Positions 12,791 through 25,597 of a stretch of 64,000 nucleotides of DNA are shown here, one piece after another. Origin of the DNA: Ampelocalamus luodianensis (Eukaryota; Streptophyta; Magnoliopsida; Poales; Poaceae); the NCBI GenBank assembly GCA_036346255.1, contig CM070638.1, positions 36,084,394-36,148,393 of the forward strand, given 5' to 3'. Below the pieces are notes generated by a model that was given only the letters and a program-made list of their open reading frames with translations, did not search any database and was not told the DNA's origin. A program made the position numbers and the translations under genes. Numbering within the stretch: position 1 is the first letter of the stretch; each line of letters starts with the position of its first letter.

Positions 12791-13472
12791 TGACGATGGT
12801 TAAAACCTCTATGTATTATTTTTAATAAATAATAGACCATACATCTTCATGGTCGTAACCCCTGAGGTGCACGACCCCACTAGTCGTAGAGATTCCAGAT
12901 GTTACACAGTGGGTACCCTGGTCGGACGAAGACCTGTGCCAAGCTCCCGACCAGGAGTACTACTCGTAAAAGGTATGAACTGATATTTGGAACTGATTCC
13001 AGGTATATTCTCTGCCGTGTGATGAATGGAACACGTGCATATTCCATACCACACGACGTTTCTTATCCTGAAACACTGATGAACAACCATCGTGTGGTTA
13101 AGTATCTCATAAACATACAACCGCCGAACGGTTGACTCTCCATCAACCGTCATCCAACTCCAACCAGTCGCGACGCTTCACATCAAGTAACTGTCACCTC
13201 TTCAAGAGCTATTTAAAGATGGAGCATGGACGAAACAAGAGGCCCCGAACATCAGACTGAAGCATAGACCTTAGATTCATGTTTTAAGTCTGGCATTGTA
13301 AAATAACAAGTAGTACTCTCAGTGTAAACAAGAGTAGTTCACCATCTAGTCAGGAGGCATCCCCTGTAAATCCCAGTTCATACTAATAAAAGAGCAGTCC
13401 CATTATCTCCCTAGATTTTCCACGTCTCTTTCTCCTTTTCTTTTCGTAAGATCGACGTCTTGATCGTCGACA
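12791..13472 (+). repeat. 3' LTR of Tat-type gypsy element
   Basis: 682 bp, TGACGA...GTCGACA, about 94% identical by eye to 1478-2160. The TATA-like site is at 13209-13217 and AATAAA at 13385-13390. It is followed by the TSD GTTAG at 13473-13477. Confidence 0.9.
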
Positions 13473-13754
13473 GTTAGCAGAATAATTAGTTAGCAGGATA
13501 ATTAGTTAAATGGGTATTCTTCCAAGGGGTATTGTCACTACTCACTAGAAGAGGTGAGCACACTCTGCCACATGCAGACAACCAAACAACACAACATTGC
13601 ATCTAGGCATACATCTACTCTCTTGATGCAATCAACCAAACAACATCTCAGCATAGTCTAGCCCAATAGAAACAAGCAACCAAATAACCCACTATTGCAA
13701 CCACTCAGCCTAACTAGGTTTAGCCTAGATGACCCGTACGAGCCAGGCTAGGGG

Positions 13755-13777
13755 CATGCGGGCAACAAAACACACCC
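13755..13777 (-). repeat. right terminal inverted repeat of Harbinger-like element
   Basis: Reverse complement of 92-114 with one mismatch, followed by the TTA TSD at 13778-13780. The 280 bases before it form the right arm of the element and hold three inverted GTTTGGTTG-like subterminal repeats. Confidence 0.65.
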
Positions 13778-14535
13778 TTAATACAGTCGTTTCACATGGC
13801 AAACACCAACGTGATCTGAAAGGCTTTGACAGCAATGAGATGCTTATACTTTATAGTATTTTAAAGGTAGAGGAGAGGGACTTTGTCGTGACCCAGATTT
13901 ACACATCTGAAATCATCTATGTATTCTGAACTAGTTCTAGATCAGTAACTAGCTCACACAGGAAACACCAATGAAATACCATCCATTTATCAATTTAACT
14001 AAAAAGATATCAAAATAACATATAGTAATAATAACTGGACCTTATAGTCAACGTTTACTTAACTTGCCACGCAGGGCTAAAGAAACAAATACACTCTTAC
14101 AGCGGAACAGGAAAACTTAGAAAGGCCTATCAACATGTCTATGGGCAATCGAGTGAAGAAAGCATCCTAATTCGCAAAGCCTTCAAAGGACACCTCTTCA
14201 TAAAACTCTTGAGCAAGTTGATACTCTTCAACTGAGTAGTAAAGTTTAAAGCTGTGAATACATAAAGTACTCAACAAGTCATTGGAAACAGTATGCAATT
14301 AATATTCATGCAAGCCTTGAACAAATGAATAGATGTATGGTCCTTTTGCAGAAAGCAGTATTAATGGTAAATACAGTATATAAATTGAAATGCGTAATTG
14401 AAAACAACAATAAATAAATAGACAATTTGCTTTAAAGTAAACAATAAACCTCCCGCTCACTTTCGAACCAAACCACCAAGTAAATATCTCATCTATCACG
14501 TGAACATCACATTCACCAGTGAATCTCCCATTCAC

Positions 14536-17500
14536 TGTAACATCCCAAAGTGCTGTTACCAAAATAAAATAAATAAAAGTTATTGTTTTATTGGAATTTC
14601 TAAAATTTGAAAGAGTTTGATTGCCTTGTTTGAATTTCTGAAGTTTTAAAAGTCAAAATTTAAAATTTATTTGAGGTTCCTGAAGTTTTATCTCACTTGA
14701 TTTGAAAAATAAAGATTCAATTAATTTCTGGAATTTTCTGAGTTTTTAAAAGCTTTTTCCTAATTATTTTAAAGCCAAAACAATTTATTTTGCAAAATTA
14801 AAAGCCAATCATAAGTTGGAACTATTTTATTTAAGTCCAAAATAAATAAGAGAATTTTTGTGAATTCTCTCATAATTTTTGGATTTTATTTGCTATTTTC
14901 TAAAGCGCTTTTTGAATTATCTGAATTAAATCAATTAGAAAAATAAATTTAAACCCCAAATCCTTTTGGGCCGAATCTCAAAGACCGAGCCCAATTCTTC
15001 TCCGCCCTCTGGCCCATCTCCTCTCACGCGCGCGGCCCAGCCAGCCTAGTCTTCCCGCGCGTTTAAACCCAAACCGGTCTCAGCCGTCCGATTTGATTTG
15101 GATGGTCAGATCTTGCTAGCACGTTCGGACGACTCGAATGACCAAATCAATATTGACCGTTCAGTCTGAATCTAACGGCCCTAAAGCACCAATCGCTTTC
15201 CCCATCCACGTGCGCCGCTCTCGGCCGTTGGATCTCGATCTGACGATCCCGCACCCTTCTTCCTCCCCGTGTCTTCCTCCTCCAGCCGCAAACCCTCGTC
15301 GCCATTTCCGCCGCACCGAGCTCCGTCAAAAGCCGCGATTCTCGCCCCTCATCATGCCACCCCTCCTTCTGACCGTTGCCCCCTCCATCTCGCACGGGAT
15401 CGCCAGACCGCGCCATCGCCGCCGTGAAGCTCGCGCCCGATTCGCCGTCTCGACCTCGCCCGCGCCCTATTTAAGAGCGCCCCGGCTCCGCCTCGACGTC
15501 CTCAATCCACCACGACCACCCACCTCACCCCTACCCCCTCGAGCTCGCCGGGTTTGGCATTTCTTCAACATCGGCCAAACCTCCTTCAACCGCCGATTTC
15601 GCCGTCGTCGACGAGTTCCCAGCCACCCCGACCCCACCGACGGCTTCGCACGTCCAAACTCTACCCCGTGCGCACCTCCTTGCCACTGGAGAACCACCGG
15701 AACCCCTTCGCCGCCGTCAAGCCGCACACGCCGCCGCCAAAGTCCTCGCCGCCGGCGATTTCTCCGTGCTCGAGCGCCGCAGTGGTAAGCCCTGAGATCC
15801 TCGCGACCTCCTCTACCCTCTGGTATCCTCGCCGGTCACTACCGTGCCTCCGATCGCCGACGACCATTGGTCACTGTGTGTCGCCGCCGGCCTTGTGTTG
15901 GCGTGGCAGCCACCTCGGTGCCACCCGGCGCCACGTTGCCATTCTTGCCCATGTGGCGCCCGCGTGTCACGCCGAGTCAGCGCCCGCGCGGCCGGTCCAC
16001 CACACCAACTCGCCCTCGGCTCGGTGGAACCAGTCCACCCTGAGCCGTGTCAATGACGTGTGGGACCCATGTGTCGAAAATTCTTTCAATTCTTTTAAAT
16101 TCCGAAAGTAGCCGCTGATGGCATCATTGCGCAATAAAGCCATTTTTCTTTAGAAAAATAATTACCAAAATCCAGAAAAACCCTAATTCTATCATTTTAT
16201 GTATTTTCAAACTTACAGAGCTCATATCTTTTGCATCCGAACTCCGATTGAGCCTATTCAAATTTCTAAATTTGTCTAAATTCAAGATCTAGCTAACTAA
16301 ACCAAAATTATTTGATTTGGAGTTCATTTGAATTTTATTTGAATTTGGCTTATTTCGCGATTAGATTTCGACGACTTCGGAGAGTCAGATTTCGACGCCG
16401 TTTGAAGAGCTCATAAGAGGATTGATTTTGACTGTATGATCATCGTGATTGTACCCTTGGACTACCTGAAGAATGTACTTGTGAGTACTAGGTGATTTGT
16501 TAAGGAAAACAACATCACCTCAAGCAAGACAAGTTATACCCTTGATCATATTGATCCTATTATTTTAAATTTATTTAATTCTTTTTTTAAATTACTATTG
16601 CATGCATAATTTTTATTCAGCTATTTTAATCCCTATTTAAATACTTAGTTATTCTAATTCCTTGTGCATAGCCAATTTGAATATTTATTATCATTTCCTG
16701 GTCACCATTAGATAAAGTAATATTAAAAATAATTAAATGCTTAGCCAATGCTTAGATCAAATATTGTATTTGGGAAGTTTTTAGCCAAATCTTTCAAATT
16801 TGAATTAAATTGAATCTATGGTATTGTTTTACCATAGAAGGTTTATAAAATACTTTTACTTGGAAAATAAAATAAAAATGGGTTTGGACTTGGGCGAAAT
16901 GGATGATTGGTGGGTGCAGATTTATGCACGAGCTTAATGGGGTTAAGGTTAAGGCCCAGGGGTTTTTATGGAAAGTTGCCCAAGCCAGTTAAGGACCGGT
17001 CTTCGAGTGTTCTTTTGCTATGCCTATAATGGGCTAGGCCTTACCGTACTACCGCATGTCCTGTATGGGCGGGACTTGGCTAAATAATTTGCGATGTCTT
17101 AGTGTCATTTGTGCTATGTTGTTTGTGTGGGGGTCGGTTAGACAGTAGTCCCATCTGGCGCAAGAGGGGGCTCTCGGAGGATGGTCAGTCCAAAGGAAGC
17201 GAAACCTTAGCGGGTATAAATACATTAAGACAGAGCATTGTAAAGGCCTCGTGATAATCACTTAGTCGCACACCTACGGAAGTGTGTGAGCGGACAGTAC
17301 AAGTTGATTATCTCTTGTGGGTAAAGTTGTACCACCTCTGCAGAGTGTAAAACTATTCGAATAGCCGTGTCCACGGTCATGGACATGCTAGCAAAGCCAC
17401 TCAAAGTTAGAATTTGGTTTTGATTTTAAAGACTTTATCAAATGGTTTTGGATTTATATCCAATCGGGAAATCTGGGCAGGAAGCCATGTGATAGGAGGG

Positions 17501-18031
17501 TATCCTTCACCATTCATGTGTGAATGTTATCTGACTATAAAATGGAGAATTTATAAAATAAATTTTAATTATAAAATAACTGCTTTGGAACTTAGTACAA
17601 GTATTTAAAGAAAATGTTGCTTTATGCAAATGACCATATAAGCTATCCTTTGTTACATCCATGTATGCATGCCATTCTGTTATTTGACGGGTGTAACTTG
17701 CGAGCACGGAAGTTGTGCTCATCCTTGCTTCATGCAAATAAATTTCAGAGGAGAAGGACTTTGCTACCGATGTGGACCTCGACGACTAGGCCGCTTCTCC
17801 AGTCGATTGTCTGTGGCAGATTAACTGGACCCTACTACTTCTTCGTCTTCTGCTGTGTTTATTTTATTGTTGGCCTGTAAGCCTCCTTTGTAATCAACTT
17901 TGTTGGTATTTATTAATAAAGTTGCGATATGAATTTGTTACCATATTTGTTTACTGTGTGAACTAGCGACTGATCATGGGACTAGTTCAGTTATGCACAG
18001 AGGATCTGGGATGTTAATCCCGGGTCTGACA
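14536..18031 (+). mobile_element. solo LTR of the 3.4-kb family, nested in the LTR at 13884-26014
   Basis: Starts TGTAACATCCC and ends GGGTCTGACA, 3496 bp, flanked by TTCAC (14531-14535 and 18032-18036). TATTTAAG at 15468-15475 is a plausible TATA box, followed by a GC-rich leader. Proline-rich open frames such as 15138-15788 and 15554-16111 lie here but look like by-products of composition. AATAAA at 17915-17920 lies 110 bp before the 3' end. The sequence GGGCCGAATCTCAAAG near 14969 and the block near 17350-17400 (ATTCGAATAGCCGTGTCCACGG without a break is longer; key core TTCGAATAGCC) recur in the copy at 45801. No internal genes, so I read it as a solo LTR. Confidence 0.8.
15468..15475 (+). 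promoter_or_regulatory. TATA box of solo LTR 14536-18031
   Basis: TATTTAAG in a GC-rich setting, followed by a CT- and CG-rich leader. The copy at 45801 has CTATAAATAG at the corresponding place (46714-46723). Confidence 0.5.
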
Positions 18032-18150
18032 TTCACCAACCGACACGTTTTTACAAAGAAAATCTACATCTCGTGTGAAATCCCCGAGCATGTCTATGAC
18101 CGCTGACACGGTTGTTTAAACAGTTTTAACTTCGAAGAGGTTGTACGACT

Positions 18151-18216
18151 TTACCTACAAGAGATAAATCAACTTATCATGTCTTACCTACAAGAGATAA
18201 ATCAACTTATCATGTC
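18151..18216. repeat. 33-bp tandem duplication
   Basis: TTACCTACAAGAGATAAATC and the 13 bases after it occur twice in a row with a 33-bp period. They lie inside the outer solo LTR, in its part equivalent to the block near 17340. This is a local duplication, private to this copy as far as the window shows. Confidence 0.9.
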
Positions 18217-20350
18217 TGTACATATATTTCCGAAGGTGCGCGACTAAGTAATTATCACAAAGTCCTTATAAAGCTCCTTCCCAATCTAGTTATGCCCGCT
18301 AAGGTTTCAACGCAAAATGTCATCACGAGTAGATAGGGGCCCCCTCTTGCGCCATTATGAGTATCCATCCCGGAACTCACGCTTCCAAAAACAGAACTAA
18401 AATTTAAACATTGATAATTAATTAACTAAGTCCATCCCATACTGGACATATGGTTGTACAATATGGCCCAATTCTATAGTGCACAAGATTAAGTCCTTGA
18501 TAAGTTACTCAAGCGAGACTACCTCATCCAAAATAATGTGCCTCATGCACCCCCTTTTTTTTGCATGATCACACGTTTGAGCGTAAATCATTTTATTCAA
18601 CCAAACCAATAACAATCCCTGTCATGGCACACAATTTTATAATAGTGGCATCACACCACAATTGAAAAAATAGTGACATCACACCACAGTTGCACAACAA
18701 ATGACAGCAGACCACAATCCATATATCATTAAGTCAAATTCAATATTATCGAATATGTGATCATGAGCCCATAGTAGCTAAGCATGATTAATCATCTCTA
18801 CGGTAACCCATGTTGGAGTTACAGATATGTCCAGTTAAAATTAACAAAATTATGGAGACAAATGATTAATGGTATTCAAATAATAAGGGCGATGTAGTGA
18901 CAAATGGTTGATTAGCTATTCCCAAAAGCACTTGATATAAAGATAGTATGCAATTTGATATAAAACAATATAATTGTGAAATCATAGGTTCAATATGATC
19001 AAAGGGCTACGACTTACCTTGACTTTGCTCAGTTACCACACTTGGATCTTCAAAGCTTGCTTCTGCTCCTACTCCTTAAAACAGATCGTCTAACGAGAGA
19101 TAAAACAACAGACGAAGCACAAATAAATCTAAAAGAAAAATAATTAAAATCTAAAAAAAACCAACTATAAACGAAATATATCGATTTTAGATGAATTTAG
19201 AAATTTGAACGAATTGAATCGGAGTTCGGACGAAGGAGAACGAACCCTCGAAAGATTTGTCGAAAAAAAGGAGAGGGAAGAAAGAATATTTAGGGAATAT
19301 TCCTTCGGCTGAAAAGAAAAAGGAAAAGGAAAAAGACATTGACATGTGGGGTTTACTGAAATTCTGAATTTCCAAATTAACAGAAAATCCAGAAAAAGGG
19401 ATTGAGAGGCTGACGGGTGGGTCCTTGGTCTTTGGTCCAAGTCCATGGTGTGGCTCGGGTCTAGGGTGGACTGGGTGCACAGAGGTGACATTCGGGCTGC
19501 TGACAGGGATAACACCTAGGCAGCAAAGCGAAGGTGGTGGCTGAGGTGACTGTTTCGGTGGCAGAGAGAGAAAGACCAAGGAAAATGGAGGAAGCAAGAG
19601 GGCGGCGCTGGCGCACGGCGTAGATGACAACTAGTGGTGCGGGAAGTCCGACCCAGGGAAAATGGCCCCCTCGACCATGAGGGTCCCTTGGGTGGTGGTG
19701 GCGCACGACGACAGTGACAACACTACGAACACGAGAAGCACCTTGGAGTGGCAGGAGGACAATGGCAATGGCGGTGCATCGGCCGGATGCGGAGGAGAAA
19801 GGTGGGCGGTGGTGGCTCGGTACAGTGGCGGATCTTCACTGGAGAGGGAGGGAATCGGAGGAGTAGGACCTAGAACGCGGGGTGATGCACAAGGGAATGG
19901 CAAGGGACTCATCGGCGATGAAGTCAATGCAGGGGGCGGCAGCGGGCTTTGGGGAAGAAAGGGCGGCGACAGTCCGGCGAGGTGCAGGCGAAGCGGACAG
20001 AAGCACCGTGTAGAATGCGATGGTGCGAACTCAAAGGTGAAGATGATGAGGATGGAGGAGTTTCGATGGCAGCGGAACGGGCAAAAGAGTACTTCGGCGG
20101 TGCACAGTATCTTTAGCGAAATCCAGTTAGACGAAGACGAATCCGGGCAAGGAAGATTGGGGCTTCGGAAGAGGATCTTGAGGCAATTCTTGTGATGCGG
20201 GTGGCGCTGCTTAAATATGACCGGACGAGAGAATTTGAGTAGAAGACGATAACACCGCTCGTATCCGGCTCAAACATGGGTGAGTTGCAGGAGAAAGAAG
20301 AATAGGAGGGCTAGCGGCTGACAGCTCAGGCCCGCACAGCAGTGAGGGGA

Positions 20351-23300
20351 TGTGAGACCCCGGTTTATTTAGCTTGTAATACTTAGCCTTCCTTTGGCTC
20401 TAGCATCACAAATAAAATACACCGTGCCTCGATGGACATGTGCTTCCCAGGATTGCAACACACATATATCTTTACAAAAGCATGCATCAAGTCCATACAT
20501 CACAATAACAAGTCTAGCAAAAGACATATAATATATAGAGTTATTACAAAAGAGCCGACCGACCAAATGACAACAAAGTAACGATAACAGCGGAAGCAAA
20601 AGTACCATAAGATGGCTATGAACAAAAGACGACCGGTTAGCCACACCCACAAGGCAACCAACCGGGCCGCCAAGCTAGTCGCATCTGCCGCAACACATCT
20701 CACAGAAGTAGACCCCTTGGGGATCCACTTCTTACTCTGCACACAACAAGCAATGCAGGTGAGTACAAAAATGTACTCGTAAGACTTACGAGTAACAAGC
20801 CTATACATAGCTACATGGAGGCTGCAATAAAGGAATATGGTTATGTGGTTAATTGGACGCATAAAGCAACTTTCATTTGCAATAATGTAATAGATTGAAG
20901 GCAATTTATCAAATCTGTTTTTAATCATTGAAATAACAGCGAGGTAACAATAAATAGCCCAAGTAACAACCTAGAGGTCACCAACCCAATAACCACCACA
21001 ACATAGCACAAATCCCCGATTCGTACCACCTATCAAGTTTTAATTTAAAGGTTGTAGTCTAATTCTCACAGGGCATATCCGAGCGTGTCCATAACCTAGG
21101 ACGAGGCTATTCGAATAGTTTTAACCCTGCAGGGGTGTACCAATGTACCCACACTTCAGAACGCCTTTTTGCCACAATAAACACACTTCCGAAGGTATAC
21201 CGGCACGACTAAATCCTACGAGACATTTCCAATATTGTGTATCAACTACGAGCCGCTCGTATGGATAGAAATCCATACGCTTACATTGTAAAGCCGAAAA
21301 GACAACTACCCACTTGGGGTAAAGCTTTTCGGACAACTACAATGCTCCCAAACACCTTCCCTCCTGCGACCCCCTGCGACTTAGAGCTAACACACGCCAA
21401 AGTACTAAGTCAAGAGAGGTCTCATTTCCCTCTAGTGTGGTTAGCATGCAAAATGCTCAGTATGGTGGCACAAGTAATTCGGTCCTTGTTGACTCTGGCA
21501 CCATTCCAGTCACACCCAAAAGCACACCATCTTACCGTTGTGCCCAAGTCCAAATCATTTTGTTTTTATTTTTAGTTTTCACAATTAAACATAGCACAAA
21601 GGCTGATTCATAAAGTCATAATAAGTTTGTGTGATCAAGGTTATCGACTAAGTCAACAACCGCCCATTTCTACCGGTAGCTAAGCATGACTAAGCACATT
21701 ACTCGTAAACTACTAAGTGACAAGGGCTCATCCAACGAACCCAAAATCACAGCAAGATAACCCTAGGCTCAGTAGTATAGGATAAACATTTGCCTACAAA
21801 TTATGCATCTAATAGGTCAACTAATCGACAATAGTTTAAAACAAGATAGCAATACATACGTAGAATTTGCAAACAACATATTAGAATTTGAAAATAACAG
21901 GAGCAACATGATCAAATGATGCTACATCTGATTGAATTGCTGGAGGTGCTCTTGCTGCAGAGGATCAGATTCAAGATCAACGATTTCTTCAGAACCTAAC
22001 GCAAAAACAGGATAAAACCAATAAGAACGAAGAACACCGAAAGAAACTCAAAAGCCAAAGTCGACCAAATCCCATGAAATTTATACAGCAGCAAGGGCAT
22101 GATTTTAAATGAATTTAGCAATAAGAATCAAGTCATTTGGACTAAACACGAAAAAGTTATAGCCTAAACAAGTTTTCTCAGCCTGAAAAATCATAATTAA
22201 ATTAATTTCGGTTACTGTTCATGGCACAAATTTTCAAAAAGATCTAGAACCTGAAATTTTATGGTAGGTAGAACATAGCATTCTAAGAATAGCAAAACTG
22301 AGTTTACTCAATTTGGAGTTAAAATGAATTACTTATGATTTTCCTAAGTTGTAAAACTAGAACATATCATTTTTCAGAGGTACAAACATGAACAAAACCT
22401 ATTCCAAATTAAAGTATACTAATAGAAGAATTTTACAAGCTTGAGTTTGCCTAGTTTGGAGTTATACAGAAAAAGTTATTCATTTTTCAAGTTTTAATTG
22501 AATTTTTGGAATATCAATAAATGGCAGAAACAAGTTAATGTTGTTTACAAATTTTTCTAGCATGGAACAATGTCTAAATGCATTTTTAGATTAAACCTTA
22601 GTTAAACAGGAATTTAACACAGTTGAAATCATCTAAAAAGGAATTAAAATGAATTAGTTATGAGTTTTTAAAGTTTAATCCCATTTTCAGTTGACAAATA
22701 ACAGATTACAGGATTTAAAACCAACTCATCAAAAGGGAAATCGACGTGGATGAATAAGGGTCGTAGATTGAGAATCGAACGGCCCAATCGCGATGGCCGA
22801 ACGGACGCGCGCAGCGCCCAACACCACCCCACCATTGGATTAGATCCAACAGTTCACCGCGGGGAGGTCCTCGGAGGCCCGATCGTCCCAACCAACGTGG
22901 ACCGCAGATCTAAATATGAGCGGCCCACAGCGAGAGCTCCGGTCGGAGGTCCGAACGCTCGCGCCATCCGAGCCGCAGATCAAGAGATGAACGGCACAAA
23001 AGGATCGGAACAAAAAGAACTCTAAACGCGCCGAGGAGGTCTGGCCCGTTAGATCAAGATCTAACGGTCCAGAGCTGATGGGAGGTCCTAAGGCTAAGGA
23101 TTTAGCGGAGGAGGTCTGGGACGGCCAAGATCTACCAGAGGAGGTCCTGTACGGCCTAGATTTACTCGGAGGAGGTCCTAGGCGATAGGATCTAATGGAG
23201 GGAGATCCTGAACAGCTAAGATCTCACCGGGGAAGGTATTAACGGTCAAGATCAACACGAGGAGGTCCGCAAGCGACAAGGTCTTAACAGAGGGAGGTCT

Positions 23301-25597
23301 TAACGGCTCAGATCTCCACTAGGAGTTTCTGAACGGTCAAGATCTACTCGGGGGTGGTCCTAAAGGTTAAGACTCGCGAAGGGGAGGTCTTGAGGTTTTC
23401 TTTGCAAAAGACCAAGGGGTGGTCTTTTGCAAAGAGGACCCTATGGGAGGTTCCGAGGGTTTTCTTCGCAAAAAACCAAGGGGTGGTCTTTTGCAAAGAG
23501 GACCCCAAGGAAGGTTCTGAGGGTTTTCTTCGCAAAAGATCAGAGGGTGGTCTTTTGCAAGGAGGACCCCAAGGAGGTCCCGAGGGTGGTTTTTGCAAAA
23601 ACGACCACGGGGTGGTCTTTTCGCGCGGAGATGATCCTAACGGCTAAGATAGAACCAGGGAGGTCCTAAACGGCTAGGATCTAATATGGGGGTAGGTCCT
23701 GGCACTAAGGTTTTTGCAGACAATATCCTACGACTAAAAGCTACCCTTAAGAGATCATTAACGGCTACAATTGAACCCTAGAGGTCCAGGGACTTGTCGA
23801 TTTTCCAACACAGCACAGAACTTCGCGATTTGCTCGCCGGCTTGTCGCCGGCGACCACGGTCACGACGGCGCGAAGCAAATGTACCAAAATGTACGTAAT
23901 ACTATTGCAAACCTATTGAGGGTACTCTCGACGGCGGAGCTGGCCTAAAACGCCGGCGAGCTAGAGAGGGGCGGAGGAGCACCTACGGTAAAAATCGAAA
24001 ACGGCAAAAAGTTTCGCTACGACCTAATCTAACGGTTGCTTAAGCTCTAGGGGGCTATTACGAACTTACCAGGGCCCAGAGGAGGTTCGAGGGAACTCGG
24101 AGAAGTCCCGCGGCGGAGACCGATGCCGGAGATGAGGAAGATAACGTGGACAAGAGCTCCTGAACAAAAAGAAGCATAAAAGATGGGAAGGATAGCTTTG
24201 CGATGACCTGGAGGTGGTCCAGGAGCAACCAATTGAGCTGAGAAGGCCTTTACCGGAGATGGGGACGAAAGGAGTACTTACGGCCGCGAGGATCCAAAAC
24301 TTAAAATTAAGCCATTCCTGAGAAACAGCCAAGACTCAAGTTAGGGAATTAGCTCTAGACGACCAGGTGGCCCAAACAACACGAAAGAGAGAGTTGAAGA
24401 ACCACTGGAGCACCAAAGCCACCACGGAGCTTCACGACCAACAATGGCGGATTTGGATGCTTTCGGTGGTTTTGAGCTCAACAAGTAATGGGAAGCTAAG
24501 AGGTGCTGTAAAGGAACTCAAGGAGGGGTTTGAGGAGCTTTATATAGCTGGAGAACTAGGGTTTGGCAAAAACGGGGGCCCAAAGGTGAGCTCGGTTCAT
24601 GGCACTGCTATGGACCAACAGAAATGATGGGGGCAAGTGAGGGGCACGACTTCGGCCGAAAGCACTAGCGCGCATTTAATGCCCAGCAGAGAGATGTTGA
24701 CGAGGACAAGCTCGAAATGACAAGGCACAGCTGCTCCCTGCCATGGCTCGCACGCGCGTACGGGCGCGAGAGGAAGAAGAAGAACAGAGAAGGAGGGTTG
24801 GGGTGGTCGTGAGCCCTTAGATTTGAATCGGACGGCTCAGAGCACACGAGTCCCCCGGAAGTTGAGAGCAGCAGGAGAGGTTGTGAGCGTTGGATTGAAA
24901 TCCAACGGCTCAGAAACGGGGCGGCTCTCGGGAGGTCCGAAGGTCTCTACAAACATGGGCCACCCGATGGAGATCCAAGGGTTGAAATCACCTGCGCCAC
25001 TATGACCTCGCCTTAGCGCATTAGGTGGCTTGGTTCGACCGAGTCCATGACTTGGGCTCGGGTCTGACTCGAGCTCGAGTCTGACTCAGCCCTAGATTTA
25101 GAATTTAGGGTTTTAAATTGAGCTGGACTTTGGAGATTTGTTTAAAGTAGCAAAATCACTCCAAAAATTCTGAAATTTTTACAGGAGCTTGCTAACTTAG
25201 ATATTGACCTTGTATGAAATTTTTAGAGGTTTTTATGCAATGAATTTTTCTCCAAAAATTCTGCAAGGTGCTGAGCTAGGGTTTGACTGAAATTTAAACA
25301 GGTTTCACTGCCCTCCAAATATTTTCAAACAATTTCTAAAAATTGTGAAATTTTTCAGAGGGGTCACACACCATCCCTAGAACTTAGGAAAATAGTTCCA
25401 GAGAATGATCACAAGGTTTGACAAAAAAGTTTTTGATGAACAAGGTTTAGGTCAAAATGACTTGTGACTTTGTATTTCTATAATTCCTTTGCAAGGATTT
25501 TTCAGATCATACAGGAAATATGAGATGTAAGAAAAGTTTTAAATTTCTACATATTTTCTTACATTTGAAACACAAGCCTAAAACTTGAGATGTTACA
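20351..25597 (-). mobile_element. enlarged solo LTR (5.2 kb) of the same or a sister family, nested in 13884-26014
   Basis: Minus-strand start TGTAACATCTC at 25597, end GGGGTCTCACA at 20351, and the TSD GGGGA on both sides (20346-20350 and 25598-25602). It shares with the other copies the termini, the TTCGAATAG block (near 21105-21115) and the terminal AT-rich part. It is about 1.8 kb longer, largely because of a degenerate repeat region (about 22740-23690) upstream of its TATA-like CTATATAAAG (minus strand, 24547-24538). That TATA overlaps short ORFs only. No PBS or pol is seen. Confidence 0.75.
23030..23700 (-). repeat. degenerate tandem repeats in the enlarged solo LTR
   Basis: On the plus strand the unit is roughly GGAGGTCCTNAACGGCTAAGATCTA, repeated about 15 times with variable spacing. 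From about 23395 to 23620 it is replaced by a longer unit carrying TTTTCTTCGCAAAAGACCA and GGGGTGGTCTTTTGCAAAG, seen four times. Short open frames across this part (23344-23669, both strands) are repetitive and not credible genes. Confidence 0.75.

Larger units (their letters stand above)
1478..13472 (+). mobile_element. Ty3/gypsy LTR retrotransposon, Tat-type, degenerate
   Basis: A full-length element with two LTRs that start TGACGA and end GTCGACA, flanked by GTTAG on both sides (1473-1477 and 13473-13477). Internal order is PBS, gag, protease, RT, RNase H, integrase, then about 4 kb that holds an antisense ORF before the 3' LTR. The order RT-RNaseH-INT shows Ty3/gypsy. The extra reverse-strand ORF resembling the 'putative gypsy-type transposon' domain, and the GAGGGCTAGC polypurine tract, point to the Tat lineage. 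The LTRs differ at roughly forty positions by eye (about 94% identical), mostly transitions. Many stops and frameshifts show it cannot encode its own proteins. Confidence 0.88.
92..13777. mobile_element. PIF/Harbinger-like non-autonomous DNA transposon, split by a gypsy insertion
   Basis: The two ends are 23-bp terminal inverted repeats (92-114 and 13755-13777) that begin GGGTGTGTTTGG and differ at one position. Each is flanked by TTA (89-91 and 13778-13780), the TSD typical of the PIF/Harbinger (Tourist) superfamily. Subterminal copies of GTTTGGTTGC occur near 150 and, inverted, near 13576, 13626 and 13676. Without the gypsy element the transposon would be about 1.7 kb (92-1477 plus 13478-13777). 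No transposase is visible, so it must have depended on another element. The left arm is unusually C-rich. The superfamily is inferred from TSD and termini only. Confidence 0.6.

Noticed and set aside
1478..13472. Functional autonomous gypsy element
   Set aside because: Three stops in gag, several frameshifts in pol and four stops around integrase.
15138..16111. Long proline/arginine-rich frames on both strands
   Set aside because: They lie in the GC-rich leader of a solo LTR with defined ends. Overlapping frames on both strands reflect composition.
14536..18031. A host gene with promoter and intron (TATA box, GC-rich first exon, donor-like GGTAAGC near 15784)
   Set aside because: The same arrangement recurs in other copies with TG...CA ends and 5-bp TSDs, so it is LTR structure.
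19165..20195. Frames of 116-177 codons on both strands
   Set aside because: They fall in the GC-rich part of the outer solo LTR, with no domain, and are low in complexity.
23030..23700. CRISPR-like array
   Set aside because: The repeats are degenerate, with irregular spacing and no unique spacers of constant length, in a plant LTR.
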